64,000 nucleotides of DNA from the NCBI GenBank assembly GCA_022822085.1, contig JAJECK010000025.1, forward strand, positions 27,567-91,566, in the 5' to 3' direction. Numbering within the stretch: the first letter of the stretch is position 1; each line of letters starts with the position of its first letter. The translations under genes and the position numbers were made by a program. Shown here piece after piece: positions 7,749 to 16,284 of the stretch. This DNA comes from Candidatus Poribacteria bacterium (GTDB lineage: Bacteria; Poribacteria; WGA-4E; WGA-3G). Under the pieces are notes generated by a model that saw only the letters and a list, made by a program, of their open reading frames with translations, did not search any database and was not told where the DNA came from.

Positions 7749-8603
7749 TTAGGTGGAAGATAGACTATAAATATTGGTATCTGCTGTATTGATTTCAATA
7801 CTTACAATTGTCCCAGGGAATGGATTACTTAAAGATTCAGTAGAGATTTTTTGGTTTTCCCGTTTCCAATACCCAGCATCTGACACAATCTTAATGCTTC
7901 CCTTGTTTAAGTCAATGAACTCACATAGTAATTTCAGTCCTAACCCACCAGGCAGTCCGCCACGTTTAGTAGTTGAGTTGCCCTCGGTAGCCCAGATAAT
8001 TGCTTTCTCTGGTGAAAGATTAAGCCCTCTAAGCTCTTTTATATTCTCACGCATACCAATTCCGAGGTCTACTACCGTGAAATCAAGTTGGTCTTTTGTA
8101 GGATAAAATTGCCCACAACTAAAGATCCCCATCTGAGTCTGAGAATGCAAGATTGCGTTGATAAAAATTTCAGAAATGCTTTCACTAAATTTTTTCAATA
8201 ATTCAGCAGACATTTCAGGTAATTCAGAACGGTGTATAAATTCATTCTCAATATAACGTACAAAATCTCTATCACTTTTTCCGTCGAACTGTTGATAGGA
8301 AATAGTAGTTCCCCATTGATCAGAGATTTCCACACCTCCATGACGACTCAAAAAACCGTTTTTCGATAAAATCTTTTTAACATCAAATGAAATATTTGTT
8401 AAATTGACAGTGTTTAGTCTTTTTTCCAAACTATAGAGTACTGCTCCAAAGGCTGCACACATATCAGCAGCAAACCATACCGTTTTTTCCATGTTGATTT
8501 CAATATCATCAAACGCAAGTTCTTTAGTCTGTGAGTGAAGATACGCAAATGTTTCAAAACTTACATCATCATGGTTAATTTTCTTCGGTAGACGAAATAT
8601 CAT
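7749..8603 (-). CDS. GHKL (histidine-kinase-like) ATPase
   Basis: The 284-residue protein has an uncharacterised N-terminal half and a C-terminal GHKL ATP-binding fold: N box Glu145-x-x-x-Asn149-x-x-x-His153 (SEIFINAILHS), the D179LGIGM box and a glycine-rich lid at GGLPGGLGL (215-223). There is no HisKA dimerisation domain, no phosphoacceptor histidine and no membrane segment. That makes it an RsbW-like switch kinase or a GHKL ATPase of a conflict system, not a classical sensor kinase. It is the first gene of the operon with the STAS-like and PIN genes. Confidence 0.8.
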   Translation of the reverse strand: MIFRLPKKINHDDVSFETFAYLHSQTKELAFDDIEINMEKTVWFAADMCAAFGAVLYSLEKRLNTVNLTNISFDVKKILSKNGFLSRHGGVEISDQWGTTISYQQFDGKSDRDFVRYIENEFIHRSELPEMSAELLKKFSESISEIFINAILHSQTQMGIFSCGQFYPTKDQLDFTVVDLGIGMRENIKELRGLNLSPEKAIIWATEGNSTTKRGGLPGGLGLKLLCEFIDLNKGSIKIVSDAGYWKRENQKISTESLSNPFPGTIVSIEINTADTNIYSLSST

Positions 8604-8909
8604 ACTGATACCTCATGTAAGGTTATGCTTATGTGTTTCTTCAAAGAACATTATAGATATGCCTAACTATATTAGAACAAAATAACAATTATATCATAAC
8701 ACAAACATATTTTTATTTCAAGGAAATGTTTATGTTCCGATTAGCACTTTGTCTTCAATTATACCATAATCATCTTTAAATGTACCAAAATTTCGTATCT
8801 ACATCATTGCGATATAACCACGACTTGATTAATAAACTTTTCCGCATGCAGTGAAACATTAGGACCGTCAAGAAAACTCAACAATCCTGAAAATCCTGGT
8901 TCAGACAAA
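8604..8909. other. Gene-free stretch with one relic
   Basis: The 306 bases are AT-rich. Part of the minus-strand leader of the ATPase gene is here, with a TATAAT-like box on the minus strand but no good -35. The only recognisable coding remains are at 8834-8878, described separately. No hairpin terminator was found after the restriction enzyme gene. Confidence 0.6.
8834..8878 (-). pseudogene. Relic of a methyltransferase segment
   Basis: About 45 bases match 10306-10349 inside the neighbouring restriction-methylation gene, differing by a handful of substitutions and one base of length. The parent segment encodes SFLDGPMFRGMRKSL; the relic still reads FLDGP before the frame is lost. It lies just beyond the 3' end of the intact gene, as if left from an earlier copy or a rearrangement. 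Confidence 0.75.
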
Positions 8910-11900
8910 CTACCACAACACCCATTCTATTGCTTCCGTGACTCGAAGTGTTTCTGTGATGGAAACCAAAATCATAGGATATAGACGGATCTCCGCATGA
9001 CTTAACATCTCTCCCCGCCGATCCTTCAACCACTTCTCACACACCTGATACGCTCCGATCTCATATTCCCACACCTCTGCAGGCACCTCCGTGAAATACT
9101 GCGTGGCGTTTATCCAAACCTTACCATCTTCATAGCGAATCTTTGAGACAATACCGTCACCTTCACCTTCAAACCGATGGCGATGCGGGATGTTCCTGTC
9201 CCTTAAGAGATGCAGATCAATTAATTCTTGCCCGGACTCTGCAAGTGCAAAAAAGGAGTCAATATCTTCCTGCAAAGGGATACGTGGAAAATCGTATTTT
9301 AGAAACTCATAATACCTTTCACGGTAGGTTGGACTATAAAGCACAGCATAGATATAAGCGAGAATCTCCTCTGGTGTAACGTCTTCGGGGAGTCCAAACG
9401 GTGCAGTCTGCGGTAATCCCAACGCCTCCGAGAGTGCAGTGAGAAAATCAGATTTGAAATTAAGTTCACGTTCTGTTGAAACTAAAAATCCCTCTAAATT
9501 TGAATATAGGTAAAGCGGAAAAACATATCCAGATTCACTGCCTCTATTCGAAATAATGCACTTTTCTGTGATCTCATCAGTTACCAACGCGTGTTGCCAT
9601 TTCGGACCTGTGACAATGCGACCGACGCAAAGGGCAAGATTTTCTGTGAGTAGATGAGACATAATTGCCTCACGAGGCCTACAGTGAAATCCGCCTGATC
9701 GTCCGGTATAGTATGTCCAGCGTGTGTCAAACGGACGGTAGTAAATTGGCACTATATGCCGTTCTACATTGGAATAATTGCGGAGATCCGCCTGAGCACT
9801 GTGAACCTGCCAATCGCGAGTGTCCCTTGGCAATCCAAACCGATCCCGGACCTCGTCTACAGAAAGTAAAACAAAATCGTCTACAATTTCGTGGACCTCT
9901 TGGGCAGTCCGATGAATTGTAAATTTATCTCGACCTGTGGCAATTCCAACTGAACCTATATCGAAAATATCAGTAATTCTCCAACCCAGTTCGTATTCTG
10001 CTCCGTAGTCTGTTGCTTGCGGGACAAAAAGATAGTAAGGTAATGTCGGTTGCAGCTCACACCACTCCATTGACTGAACATCGCTCTCCGAAAGTTTGCT
10101 ATATTTCTCTTTTCTATCGCCCCACATATCAGCATAATAAACCTCTGCTGGGGTAGGATTTTCACGTTCTTTGACGCATAACAGAATAGAGACTCCTTGT
10201 GAAATATCAAAAACGTTTTCATTTTTCTCTCCCTCTGGCACCGCTTCCGTTCTTCTGCTGCTACCGTGCAAGTTAAGCAGATAGACAGCGTTAAAACTAT
10301 CCAGTAAACTTTTCCGCATCCCGCGAAACATCGGACCGTCAAGAAAACTATTATTCACAATATAACCGATAACGCCTTCACCATTTCTGTCAATTCGCCA
10401 CTGTGCCCATCGGATAAACTTTACATAATCCGCTTGAAGTGCTTTTAAGTTCCTGTCACCGAGCGGAGCTCCATCTACCTGCTTATAATCCTCAATCAAT
10501 TCACCGATAAAAGTTAAATTGCTGCCCACACGACTCGGATTAGCAGACTTGCGTGGATATGGAGGATTGCCGAGTATGGCAAGAATTGGTTCGTCCCGTT
10601 TCACAGTGAGTGCAGCGTTTGCTTCATCAGAGATAAACGCAGCAAACGGCAAGGGAGTTTGCATTTCGTCCGGTTGTTCCAAAGCGTTGGTAAGATAGAT
10701 ACCCAGACGTTCATTTGTCCGCCACCCTTGTGCTTGCAGAAACAGACTCAATTTCAGATGTGCGATCGTATACGGTGCGACAAGCAGTTCAAACCCAAAG
10801 ATCCGTTTCACAAGTTGCGCGTTGATATACCGGTTCCAATCCCCTGTGCCGTAATTGGTTGTAACATATTCGCGTATGTGGTCAAGCACTGTCAAAAGGA
10901 ATCCACCTGTACCTGTAGCAGGATCAAGAATGAGTGTGTTATCGTCTGCAAGTCCATCGGGTCTATTGAGTTCTGTTTTGAGCAGGGAATCTACTGAGCG
11001 AACAATATAGGAGATAACTTGTGGCGGTGTATAAAAAACGCCGCGATCAAAGCGGAGTTCTGGGTTATATTCTTTCAGAAATGTTTCGTAGAAATGGATA
11101 ACTGGGTCTTCAAGATGGTTGTTTGCAGAGAAAACTGTTTGGAGCATTTCAGTTGAGACGTTTTGGAGGAGCGTTGCAATGTCATCCAAGATATAAGTGA
11201 CGTTCGTTTCAAGTGTCGGAGAGGCGACGTGATAAAAGAGTTGGACGAGAAATGGGTTTGATCTTGGGAGTGCACCGACTGCAGTATGCCGTGAAAAATT
11301 TGTCGCATTCGGCAGTGTGCAGCGTGCGGCGAATAACCCATACGTGAGAGTTTGTGCATACATATCCGCGAAATCGTCAGGGGTGAGTGTCGCGAGCAAC
11401 GTTTCCTTGAACGCTTTGAACATGCTGTAAGTTTCACTGTCCTCATCGGTGAGTGTCGTTGTGATCTGCGTTTGTAGTTCGCGTGTCCGTCTTGCCAGAT
11501 ATTTTGCAAGTGCCTCTGGAGAGGTAATTTGGACGTGCCCAGCGTTGAAAAACAGCTCTAAAAGTGTTTCTAAATTTTCAGTTTCATGTTCAATGTGCGC
11601 AGCTGCACGTAGTTGTCCATCCCGCCACAGCTGAAAGTCAACGAAATTGGTAAGGATAAAGTTATCAAGGTTTTCCTTAAAACGTTGATTCTGTTCTCTG
11701 GCATGTCCTGTAAGGTTGTTTAGGTCTGTGCTGTCTGTTTCCGCCTCAATATAGCCGATGGTTAGCAATCCATCTGATGCAATGAAATCAGGTCGTCCGA
11801 TCTGGTCAATGCTTTTCGGTTCGTGCGTAAATGTTATGTTGGGTTCGTTAAAACATTCTGCGTCTGTGGTAACATCTTCCAAGAATGCTTGGAGGTGCGT

Positions 11901-11990
11901 GTGCATAGAGAGTTCGGGGGTTGCGTCTGGGTTGGATCGTGTTTGGTCTATCTGTTGTAGATAGTGGTTGCTGTGGGTTTGGAATGACAT
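8910..11990 (-). CDS. Type IIG-like restriction enzyme with N6-adenine methyltransferase
   Basis: The 1026-residue protein joins three parts. The N-terminal 130 residues look like a PD-(D/E)XK nuclease with GRPDF (Asp68) and YIEAETD (Glu82, Glu84). The middle has methyltransferase motif I DPATGTGGF (near 355) and motif IV NPPY (near 475), typical of gamma-class N6-adenine enzymes. The last part resembles the target-recognition and C-terminal region of type ISP/IIG enzymes. No helicase motifs are present, so it should cut without ATP translocation. The usual ExK nuclease lysine is replaced by Glu84. It is monocistronic. Confidence 0.85.
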   Translation of the reverse strand: MSFQTHSNHYLQQIDQTRSNPDATPELSMHTHLQAFLEDVTTDAECFNEPNITFTHEPKSIDQIGRPDFIASDGLLTIGYIEAETDSTDLNNLTGHAREQNQRFKENLDNFILTNFVDFQLWRDGQLRAAAHIEHETENLETLLELFFNAGHVQITSPEALAKYLARRTRELQTQITTTLTDEDSETYSMFKAFKETLLATLTPDDFADMYAQTLTYGLFAARCTLPNATNFSRHTAVGALPRSNPFLVQLFYHVASPTLETNVTYILDDIATLLQNVSTEMLQTVFSANNHLEDPVIHFYETFLKEYNPELRFDRGVFYTPPQVISYIVRSVDSLLKTELNRPDGLADDNTLILDPATGTGGFLLTVLDHIREYVTTNYGTGDWNRYINAQLVKRIFGFELLVAPYTIAHLKLSLFLQAQGWRTNERLGIYLTNALEQPDEMQTPLPFAAFISDEANAALTVKRDEPILAILGNPPYPRKSANPSRVGSNLTFIGELIEDYKQVDGAPLGDRNLKALQADYVKFIRWAQWRIDRNGEGVIGYIVNNSFLDGPMFRGMRKSLLDSFNAVYLLNLHGSSRRTEAVPEGEKNENVFDISQGVSILLCVKERENPTPAEVYYADMWGDRKEKYSKLSESDVQSMEWCELQPTLPYYLFVPQATDYGAEYELGWRITDIFDIGSVGIATGRDKFTIHRTAQEVHEIVDDFVLLSVDEVRDRFGLPRDTRDWQVHSAQADLRNYSNVERHIVPIYYRPFDTRWTYYTGRSGGFHCRPREAIMSHLLTENLALCVGRIVTGPKWQHALVTDEITEKCIISNRGSESGYVFPLYLYSNLEGFLVSTERELNFKSDFLTALSEALGLPQTAPFGLPEDVTPEEILAYIYAVLYSPTYRERYYEFLKYDFPRIPLQEDIDSFFALAESGQELIDLHLLRDRNIPHRHRFEGEGDGIVSKIRYEDGKVWINATQYFTEVPAEVWEYEIGAYQVCEKWLKDRRGEMLSHAEIRLYPMILVSITETLRVTEAIEWVLW

Positions 11991-12041
11991 GTTTCTATTA
12001 TATACGTATTAAATCTTAAGGGCAAGATTTCTTTTTGAATT

Positions 12042-13466
12042 TTAATCAGATTCAAATCCAATCCGAAATTCACCCCAAAACACGATTCCAACAAAATAAA
12101 GCACAATCGCCAACGGAATCAGAATCCAAATAGACAATATCCCTTTCAACAACACCAAACCCACACCCATGACAGCAGAAATAAAAACAACCTTGAAAAT
12201 AAATCCAATTTCAGTCAGTTTTGCAATCCGTTTTGAAATGTAGCTAAACCCAATGATTAGTAGATATACCTCACTGATTACCATTGTAATTGCTGCACCT
12301 ACATGGCTGAGTCTCGGTATCAGAATAAAGTTCAGTACGATGTTCAGAAGTGCTGTTGTACCCATAAGTAATGAAAACACACTGCGTTTATCTGCTGCGC
12401 GAAGCATAGTAATGACCACGGTTGACAAGAAAACCATGCCACCTGAGGCACTTAACCATAGCATTGCGGTGGAAATCCTCTCTATAGTATCTGGTGTATA
12501 TTTAGAAGAAAATAACAGATGCGAAATTTCGTGTGAGAGTGTTGCAAGTCCAATCGCTAATGGTAACCCACATATTACCATCCACCGCACACCGTATGTA
12601 TATGCCTGAGGTAATTTTTCGCGTTCATTTACATACAAACGAGATAGCACGGGGAACATTGCCCCCATTAGAAATGCCCCCGGTAAGATTGTGATGGCGT
12701 TGACTAATGTATATGCTAATCCATACCATGTATTGGCATTTAAACCATCCGGACTAAGTTTTGACAGCATAATTACGCCAATCCGAAAATAGATGAGGTT
12801 GAACAGATTGCCAACAGCAAAAGGGAGTGCTTGCTGCATAAGCATTACTATAATCTGCCGACTCGGTTCAAAACCGAGTGGTGTGAAGCGAAATCGTGTA
12901 AATCCGATACTCAGGACAAGGTTAAAACAACCTGCTAATAACCAAACCTGACACACATTTACAATATTATATCCGAGGAGGATCGCACCACCACCGACAA
13001 GAAATAACGTTCCACGTTCTGCAAGTACTGTCAACGCTTCAAATTTCATCTCCTCGTGTGCCCGGAAGACGCATCTATAGAGTTGGGCAATGGAATTGAC
13101 AATCTCTGCCAATCCTAAATAGACAACCATTGTCACAATTGTTGAGGTAGACCACAATATAATACCACTGACAATCATGAGCGTATATGCCACAACAGCT
13201 AAGAGTAGACGTACGAGAAGTGCGTTGCCGAGAAAATGACGCGTTTGGGATAGATTTAGGGTCATTTCCCGAATCAATGGATTTTGTATACCGAGTTCTG
13301 TAAGACTTGCAATCAGGTTGGTTAAGGCGATTGCAACAAAATAGCCGCCTAAATCGTGCTCTGTAAAAAAACGAGGCATCAACCATAGTGTTAGGACGAG
13401 CGATCCAAGGCGACCAAAAATGTGTGCAGTGAATAAGGTAGATGTATTTTTTAGAATACGGTTCAT
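12042..13466 (-). CDS. Polysaccharide flippase (Wzx/MATE-like)
   Basis: The 474-residue protein is almost wholly hydrophobic with about 12-14 predicted membrane segments and the N-terminal pattern of the oligosaccharide flippase family (NTSTLFTAHIFGRLGSL, then IREMTLN). Such proteins move lipid-linked sugars or related lipids across the inner membrane. The ATG abuts the stop codon of the CopG-like gene with no gap, and tsaB lies before that, so the three are probably co-transcribed from the promoter at 14609. No glycosyltransferase genes are adjacent, so the substrate is unknown. Confidence 0.85.
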   Translation of the reverse strand: MNRILKNTSTLFTAHIFGRLGSLVLTLWLMPRFFTEHDLGGYFVAIALTNLIASLTELGIQNPLIREMTLNLSQTRHFLGNALLVRLLLAVVAYTLMIVSGIILWSTSTIVTMVVYLGLAEIVNSIAQLYRCVFRAHEEMKFEALTVLAERGTLFLVGGGAILLGYNIVNVCQVWLLAGCFNLVLSIGFTRFRFTPLGFEPSRQIIVMLMQQALPFAVGNLFNLIYFRIGVIMLSKLSPDGLNANTWYGLAYTLVNAITILPGAFLMGAMFPVLSRLYVNEREKLPQAYTYGVRWMVICGLPLAIGLATLSHEISHLLFSSKYTPDTIERISTAMLWLSASGGMVFLSTVVITMLRAADKRSVFSLLMGTTALLNIVLNFILIPRLSHVGAAITMVISEVYLLIIGFSYISKRIAKLTEIGFIFKVVFISAVMGVGLVLLKGILSIWILIPLAIVLYFVGIVFWGEFRIGFESD

Positions 13467-13730
13467 CTAATTCGTTAACGTTGACTCCCGTATGTGATTT
13501 ATCAGTAGGGTATTTACCAAGGTTTCAATTGTTACGCCTTGTGCATGTGCTTTTTGGTTGAGTTCTTCTGCGATCTCTGGAAGAATCGCTACACGAATAG
13601 CTCGCTTCTTATCTGTTTCAAAGCGAAACCATTCTCCATTGTCTTCCATGAAATCGGACGTATCTAAATTGTCCCAAAAATCAGCTTCCTCTTGATAAGA
13701 GACAAACTCTGGAACTTTCAGGTCTTTCAT
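13467..13730 (-). CDS. CopG/BrnA-like antitoxin, no toxin beside it
   Basis: The 87-residue product has the CopG-antitoxin opening VPEFVSYQEEADFWDNLDTSDF and a C-terminal ribbon-helix-helix-like stretch (AIRVAILPEIAEELNQKAHAQG). This family usually pairs with a BrnT-like toxin, but here it sits between tsaB and a flippase gene. The frame runs further upstream; ATG 13730 gives the family-like N-terminus. No strong ribosome site precedes it, so translation may be coupled to tsaB, which ends 65 bases upstream. Confidence 0.7.
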   Translation of the reverse strand: MKDLKVPEFVSYQEEADFWDNLDTSDFMEDNGEWFRFETDKKRAIRVAILPEIAEELNQKAHAQGVTIETLVNTLLINHIRESTLTN

Positions 13731-13795
13731 TTTTTTAGTGTCTTGTACAGGAATAGGTCTACATACTGTTTCTTGATATATTTTAATATAACAAA

Positions 13796-14479
13796 TCAAT
13801 ACAACCCAATTCTAACATAGTTTGGTACTAAAGTCCAATAACTATCTGTATCACCTTGTTTTAGTCGTTGCGCGCCGAGTTTTGCAATAGTTGCTCCGCG
13901 CGGAACATTAAAGAGTCGATCTCCGAAGTGCCCTGTCTCACCAAGTCTCTCTTGGATTACATCTCCGTAGGTAGCAAGTCCATCTCCAACAAAGATGGAA
14001 GTAGCATTCGATGAAATATGATGACTGTCAAGTTCATCTAAAAACGTGTCAATGGGAAGACAGAGATCGTCAGTAAGCCGTTTCCAATGAGTGCCACCTT
14101 CAAAGATCGCCCCATAGATTTCACTGCGTCGCGCGTCAAGAATAGGACAAATAAGTCCCGCTGACCATCGCAGATTATAAGCAATTGCCTCCAATGTTGA
14201 CACACCGACAATCGGTTTGTCAACTGCATAACAGAGCGATTTTGCTGTTGCCACACCGATACGGATACCGGTAAACGAACCAGGTCCGATACCGACTGCG
14301 CAACCATCTAATTCGTGTGGTGTCCTCTCGCCCCATTTCAGAACAGTATCAATGGCAGGCATTAGACGGGAGGAGTGGGCTTGGACAATGTTGAGGGTAT
14401 GTTCGGCAACTATGTGCTCGTCATCTATGAGGGCAACACTGCCGATAGGGGTTGAAGTGTCAATGCCTAAGATTTTCAT
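13796..14479 (-). CDS. tsaB: tRNA threonylcarbamoyladenosine biosynthesis protein TsaB
   Basis: TsaB works with TsaD and TsaE to put threonylcarbamoyl on A37 of tRNAs that read ANN codons. The 227-residue product has the ASKHA-fold start MKILGIDTSTPIGSVAL, then GIGPGSFTGIRIG near 66-78, the family signature. Length is usual. A near-consensus promoter at 14609-14637 lies upstream. It leads an operon with the CopG-like and flippase genes; tsaD and tsaE are not in this window. Confidence 0.93.
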   Translation of the reverse strand: MKILGIDTSTPIGSVALIDDEHIVAEHTLNIVQAHSSRLMPAIDTVLKWGERTPHELDGCAVGIGPGSFTGIRIGVATAKSLCYAVDKPIVGVSTLEAIAYNLRWSAGLICPILDARRSEIYGAIFEGGTHWKRLTDDLCLPIDTFLDELDSHHISSNATSIFVGDGLATYGDVIQERLGETGHFGDRLFNVPRGATIAKLGAQRLKQGDTDSYWTLVPNYVRIGLY

Positions 14480-14608
14480 TCAAAGTCAATTAGCAATTCT
14501 GAGTCAACTTTGTCGGATAAAAGGCTGTCTACCTTCTGAACGCATAAACTATGCAGTGAATTCACAACATAGAAGTTGATAGTATTTTGATTTTTACGCC
14601 ATTAAGGA

Positions 14609-14637
14609 ATTATATATCTATATCCTCAAAATGTCAA
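14609..14637 (-). promoter_or_regulatory. Sigma70-type promoter for tsaB
   Basis: On the minus strand TTGACA (14632-14637) and TATAAT (14609-14614) are separated by 17 bases, a full consensus match. It lies about 130 bases before the tsaB start. Confidence 0.75.
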
Positions 14638-14785
14638 GGTGAAACAGAGATACAGAGATACAGCAGGGTTATTTAGTTTTAAGAATTATCGCTTTTGTGT
14701 TTTACTAAAAGTTAAAACCATTGGTCAAGTCCAGTGTAGTAGAACCCATTAGATAAACTAAAGGATATGAAGATATGAGTAACGC

Positions 14786-14860
14786 TCTTTAGTCCCGTCC
14801 GGACGATATGTTTATAGCAGAACATTGAGCTCCAGTTCTTTAGTCCCGTAGGGACGATAT
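14786..14860. repeat. Two copies of dispersed repeat B (TTTAGTCCCG...GGACGATAT)
   Basis: Copies at 14786-14817 and 14836-14860 share CTTTAGTCCCGT, a short palindromic core (GTCCCGTAGGGAC in the second) and GGACGATAT. Further copies are at 16211-16245 and 17533-17561, and a truncated one at 16263-16273. They are non-coding and often come in pairs between genes. Confidence 0.75.
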
Positions 14861-15292
14861 CTGTGAATTACCGTTGGCACTTCAATTCTCCCAACAAGCA
14901 GTGTTATCCATATCAGGATGACTCCCTTAGACTTTGTTTTAATGTATAAAAATAGAAAACACCCCATAAATACTAATTGCAATATAATAGTGATACTGTC
15001 TCTAAGTAAGAAATCCATTAAAAATTCCATAATTGTTTACCCTATATTGAGATAACTATATGTTGAGAGATTATATTCAACTTTAGAATGTCTTACACAA
15101 ATAGAGTTTTCGCTAAAGTTGAAGTAAGGATCCACTTGGTCGTAACTTTTTGATCGGGATATCTTATATCATTTCCATTGAAAGTCCCAAGACTTATTTT
15201 TTAGTTATTCATCAAGACTTTACTTGTGCGATGAGTTCATTATGTTATAGTTGATAGCATTTAGATTCATAAACAGTCCATTTACTACAGTA

Positions 15293-15412
15293 TATCTCAT
15301 AAATCATGATAGGACACCTTCATCGTCCGGGCGAGGTTACCTTGTCCCTATATAGAAAGACTTCTTCTAAACGGGCGGGGAGCCCCCGCCCGGACAAGTG
15401 ATTTATGAGATA
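15293..15412. repeat. Nested inverted repeat, MITE-like
   Basis: Perfect 14-base terminal inverted repeats (15293-15306 and 15399-15412) enclose a second pair of nine-base arms (15325-15333 and 15387-15395) and a GC-rich hairpin near 15372-15394. The whole 120 bases could fold as one structure and has no open frame. It lies in the 1.07 kb gene-poor stretch between tsaB and tRNA-Ala. The rest of that stretch holds repeat B, the tsaB promoter and AT-rich sequence with one doubtful 72-codon frame (14812-15030). Confidence 0.75.
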
Positions 15413-15546
15413 CGCTCTATCTTATTCTTGTGCAATGAGTGGATTGTATATCGTAGTATAGAAAATGTCAAGGTAGACAGATGTAATCATAAAATAATTT
15501 GCTTTTTGCGCACCGATGTGCTATCATTAAAATAGTTAAAGCAGGT

Positions 15547-15622
<76 letters not shown>

Positions 15623-15625
15623 TTT

Positions 15626-16114
15626 TTATTGCGATGGATGTTCAGTTGGAGACGGAACGTTACTGTTCTTTTTTGGTGTTGCTTTGTCCGATTGTGTCTT
15701 CACAATTCTGCGTGGTAAACCGTTATCTAAAACACCTAAAACCGTCAGATGAAGTTGTGCACGCGGTGATAGAACTTCTATTATCTCCTTCTCTGCTTTA
15801 TCAATCTGCTTCTGTAATTCCTTCCGTTTTGTACGGAATTTCTCCAATGTTTTCCGAATTTCTTCATCCTTAATCAATGAATCCTTAACAAGACGGTTCA
15901 ATGTTTTTAGGTCTTTAACTGCTTCTAAATGTTTCTGGCGTTTTAGTTTCCACATCGCTTCAATTTGGGTTTTCTGTTCCGCAGTTACACCGAGATCTGT
16001 CAAGGTAAGACCTTCTTTCACCAGTCCTTCATCTTTCTGTGCCCAAGCGAAGATACTACAGAGTACGACACACCCGAGAATCTGTATAGTACGTTTTATC
16101 CATAAATTTTTCAT
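15626..16114 (-). CDS. Periplasmic Spy/CpxP-like helical protein
   Basis: The 162-residue product has a signal peptide (KRTIQILGCVVLCSIFAWA, cleavage near 26) and a long charged helical body. It contains the LTDLGVTAEQKTQIEAM pattern, similar to the LTxxQ motif of Spy/CpxP proteins, and ends in a Pro/Ser/Thr-rich tail. Such proteins act as periplasmic chaperones or metal-stress sensors. The gene stands alone between tRNA-Ala and repeat B; a GGAGG site precedes the start. Confidence 0.65.
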   Translation of the reverse strand: MKNLWIKRTIQILGCVVLCSIFAWAQKDEGLVKEGLTLTDLGVTAEQKTQIEAMWKLKRQKHLEAVKDLKTLNRLVKDSLIKDEEIRKTLEKFRTKRKELQKQIDKAEKEIIEVLSPRAQLHLTVLGVLDNGLPRRIVKTQSDKATPKKNSNVPSPTEHPSQ

Positions 16115-16210
16115 TTTTCCCTCCTTGTTATTAAGGATAGCATAATCTTCTTAAATTATCTACAGATGTAAATTTTAGCCCAGGGTTATATAACACAAGT
16201 CGTTATAAAT

Positions 16211-16276
16211 GTCCTTTTAGTTCCGTAGGGACGATATGTTTATAGAACGTTTTTAACACCTTCTTTAGTCCCGGGG
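16211..16276. repeat. Repeat B copies at the left flank of the IS
   Basis: One full copy at 16211-16245 is followed by a truncated copy (CTTTAGTCCCG at 16263-16273) that runs directly into the IS630-like element. The right flank (17533-17561) holds another copy. Confidence 0.7.
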
Positions 16277-16284
16277 AATGCCTA

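Noticed and set aside
7718..7798. Longer start for the STAS-like gene
   Set aside because: It would overlap the end of the ATPase gene and has no ribosome site, while ATG 7717 has AGGAGAC.
14812..15030. 72-codon minus-strand frame with hydrophobic segments
   Set aside because: Its C-terminal part runs into repeat B, it has only a weak ribosome site and no family resemblance; too weak to list as a gene.
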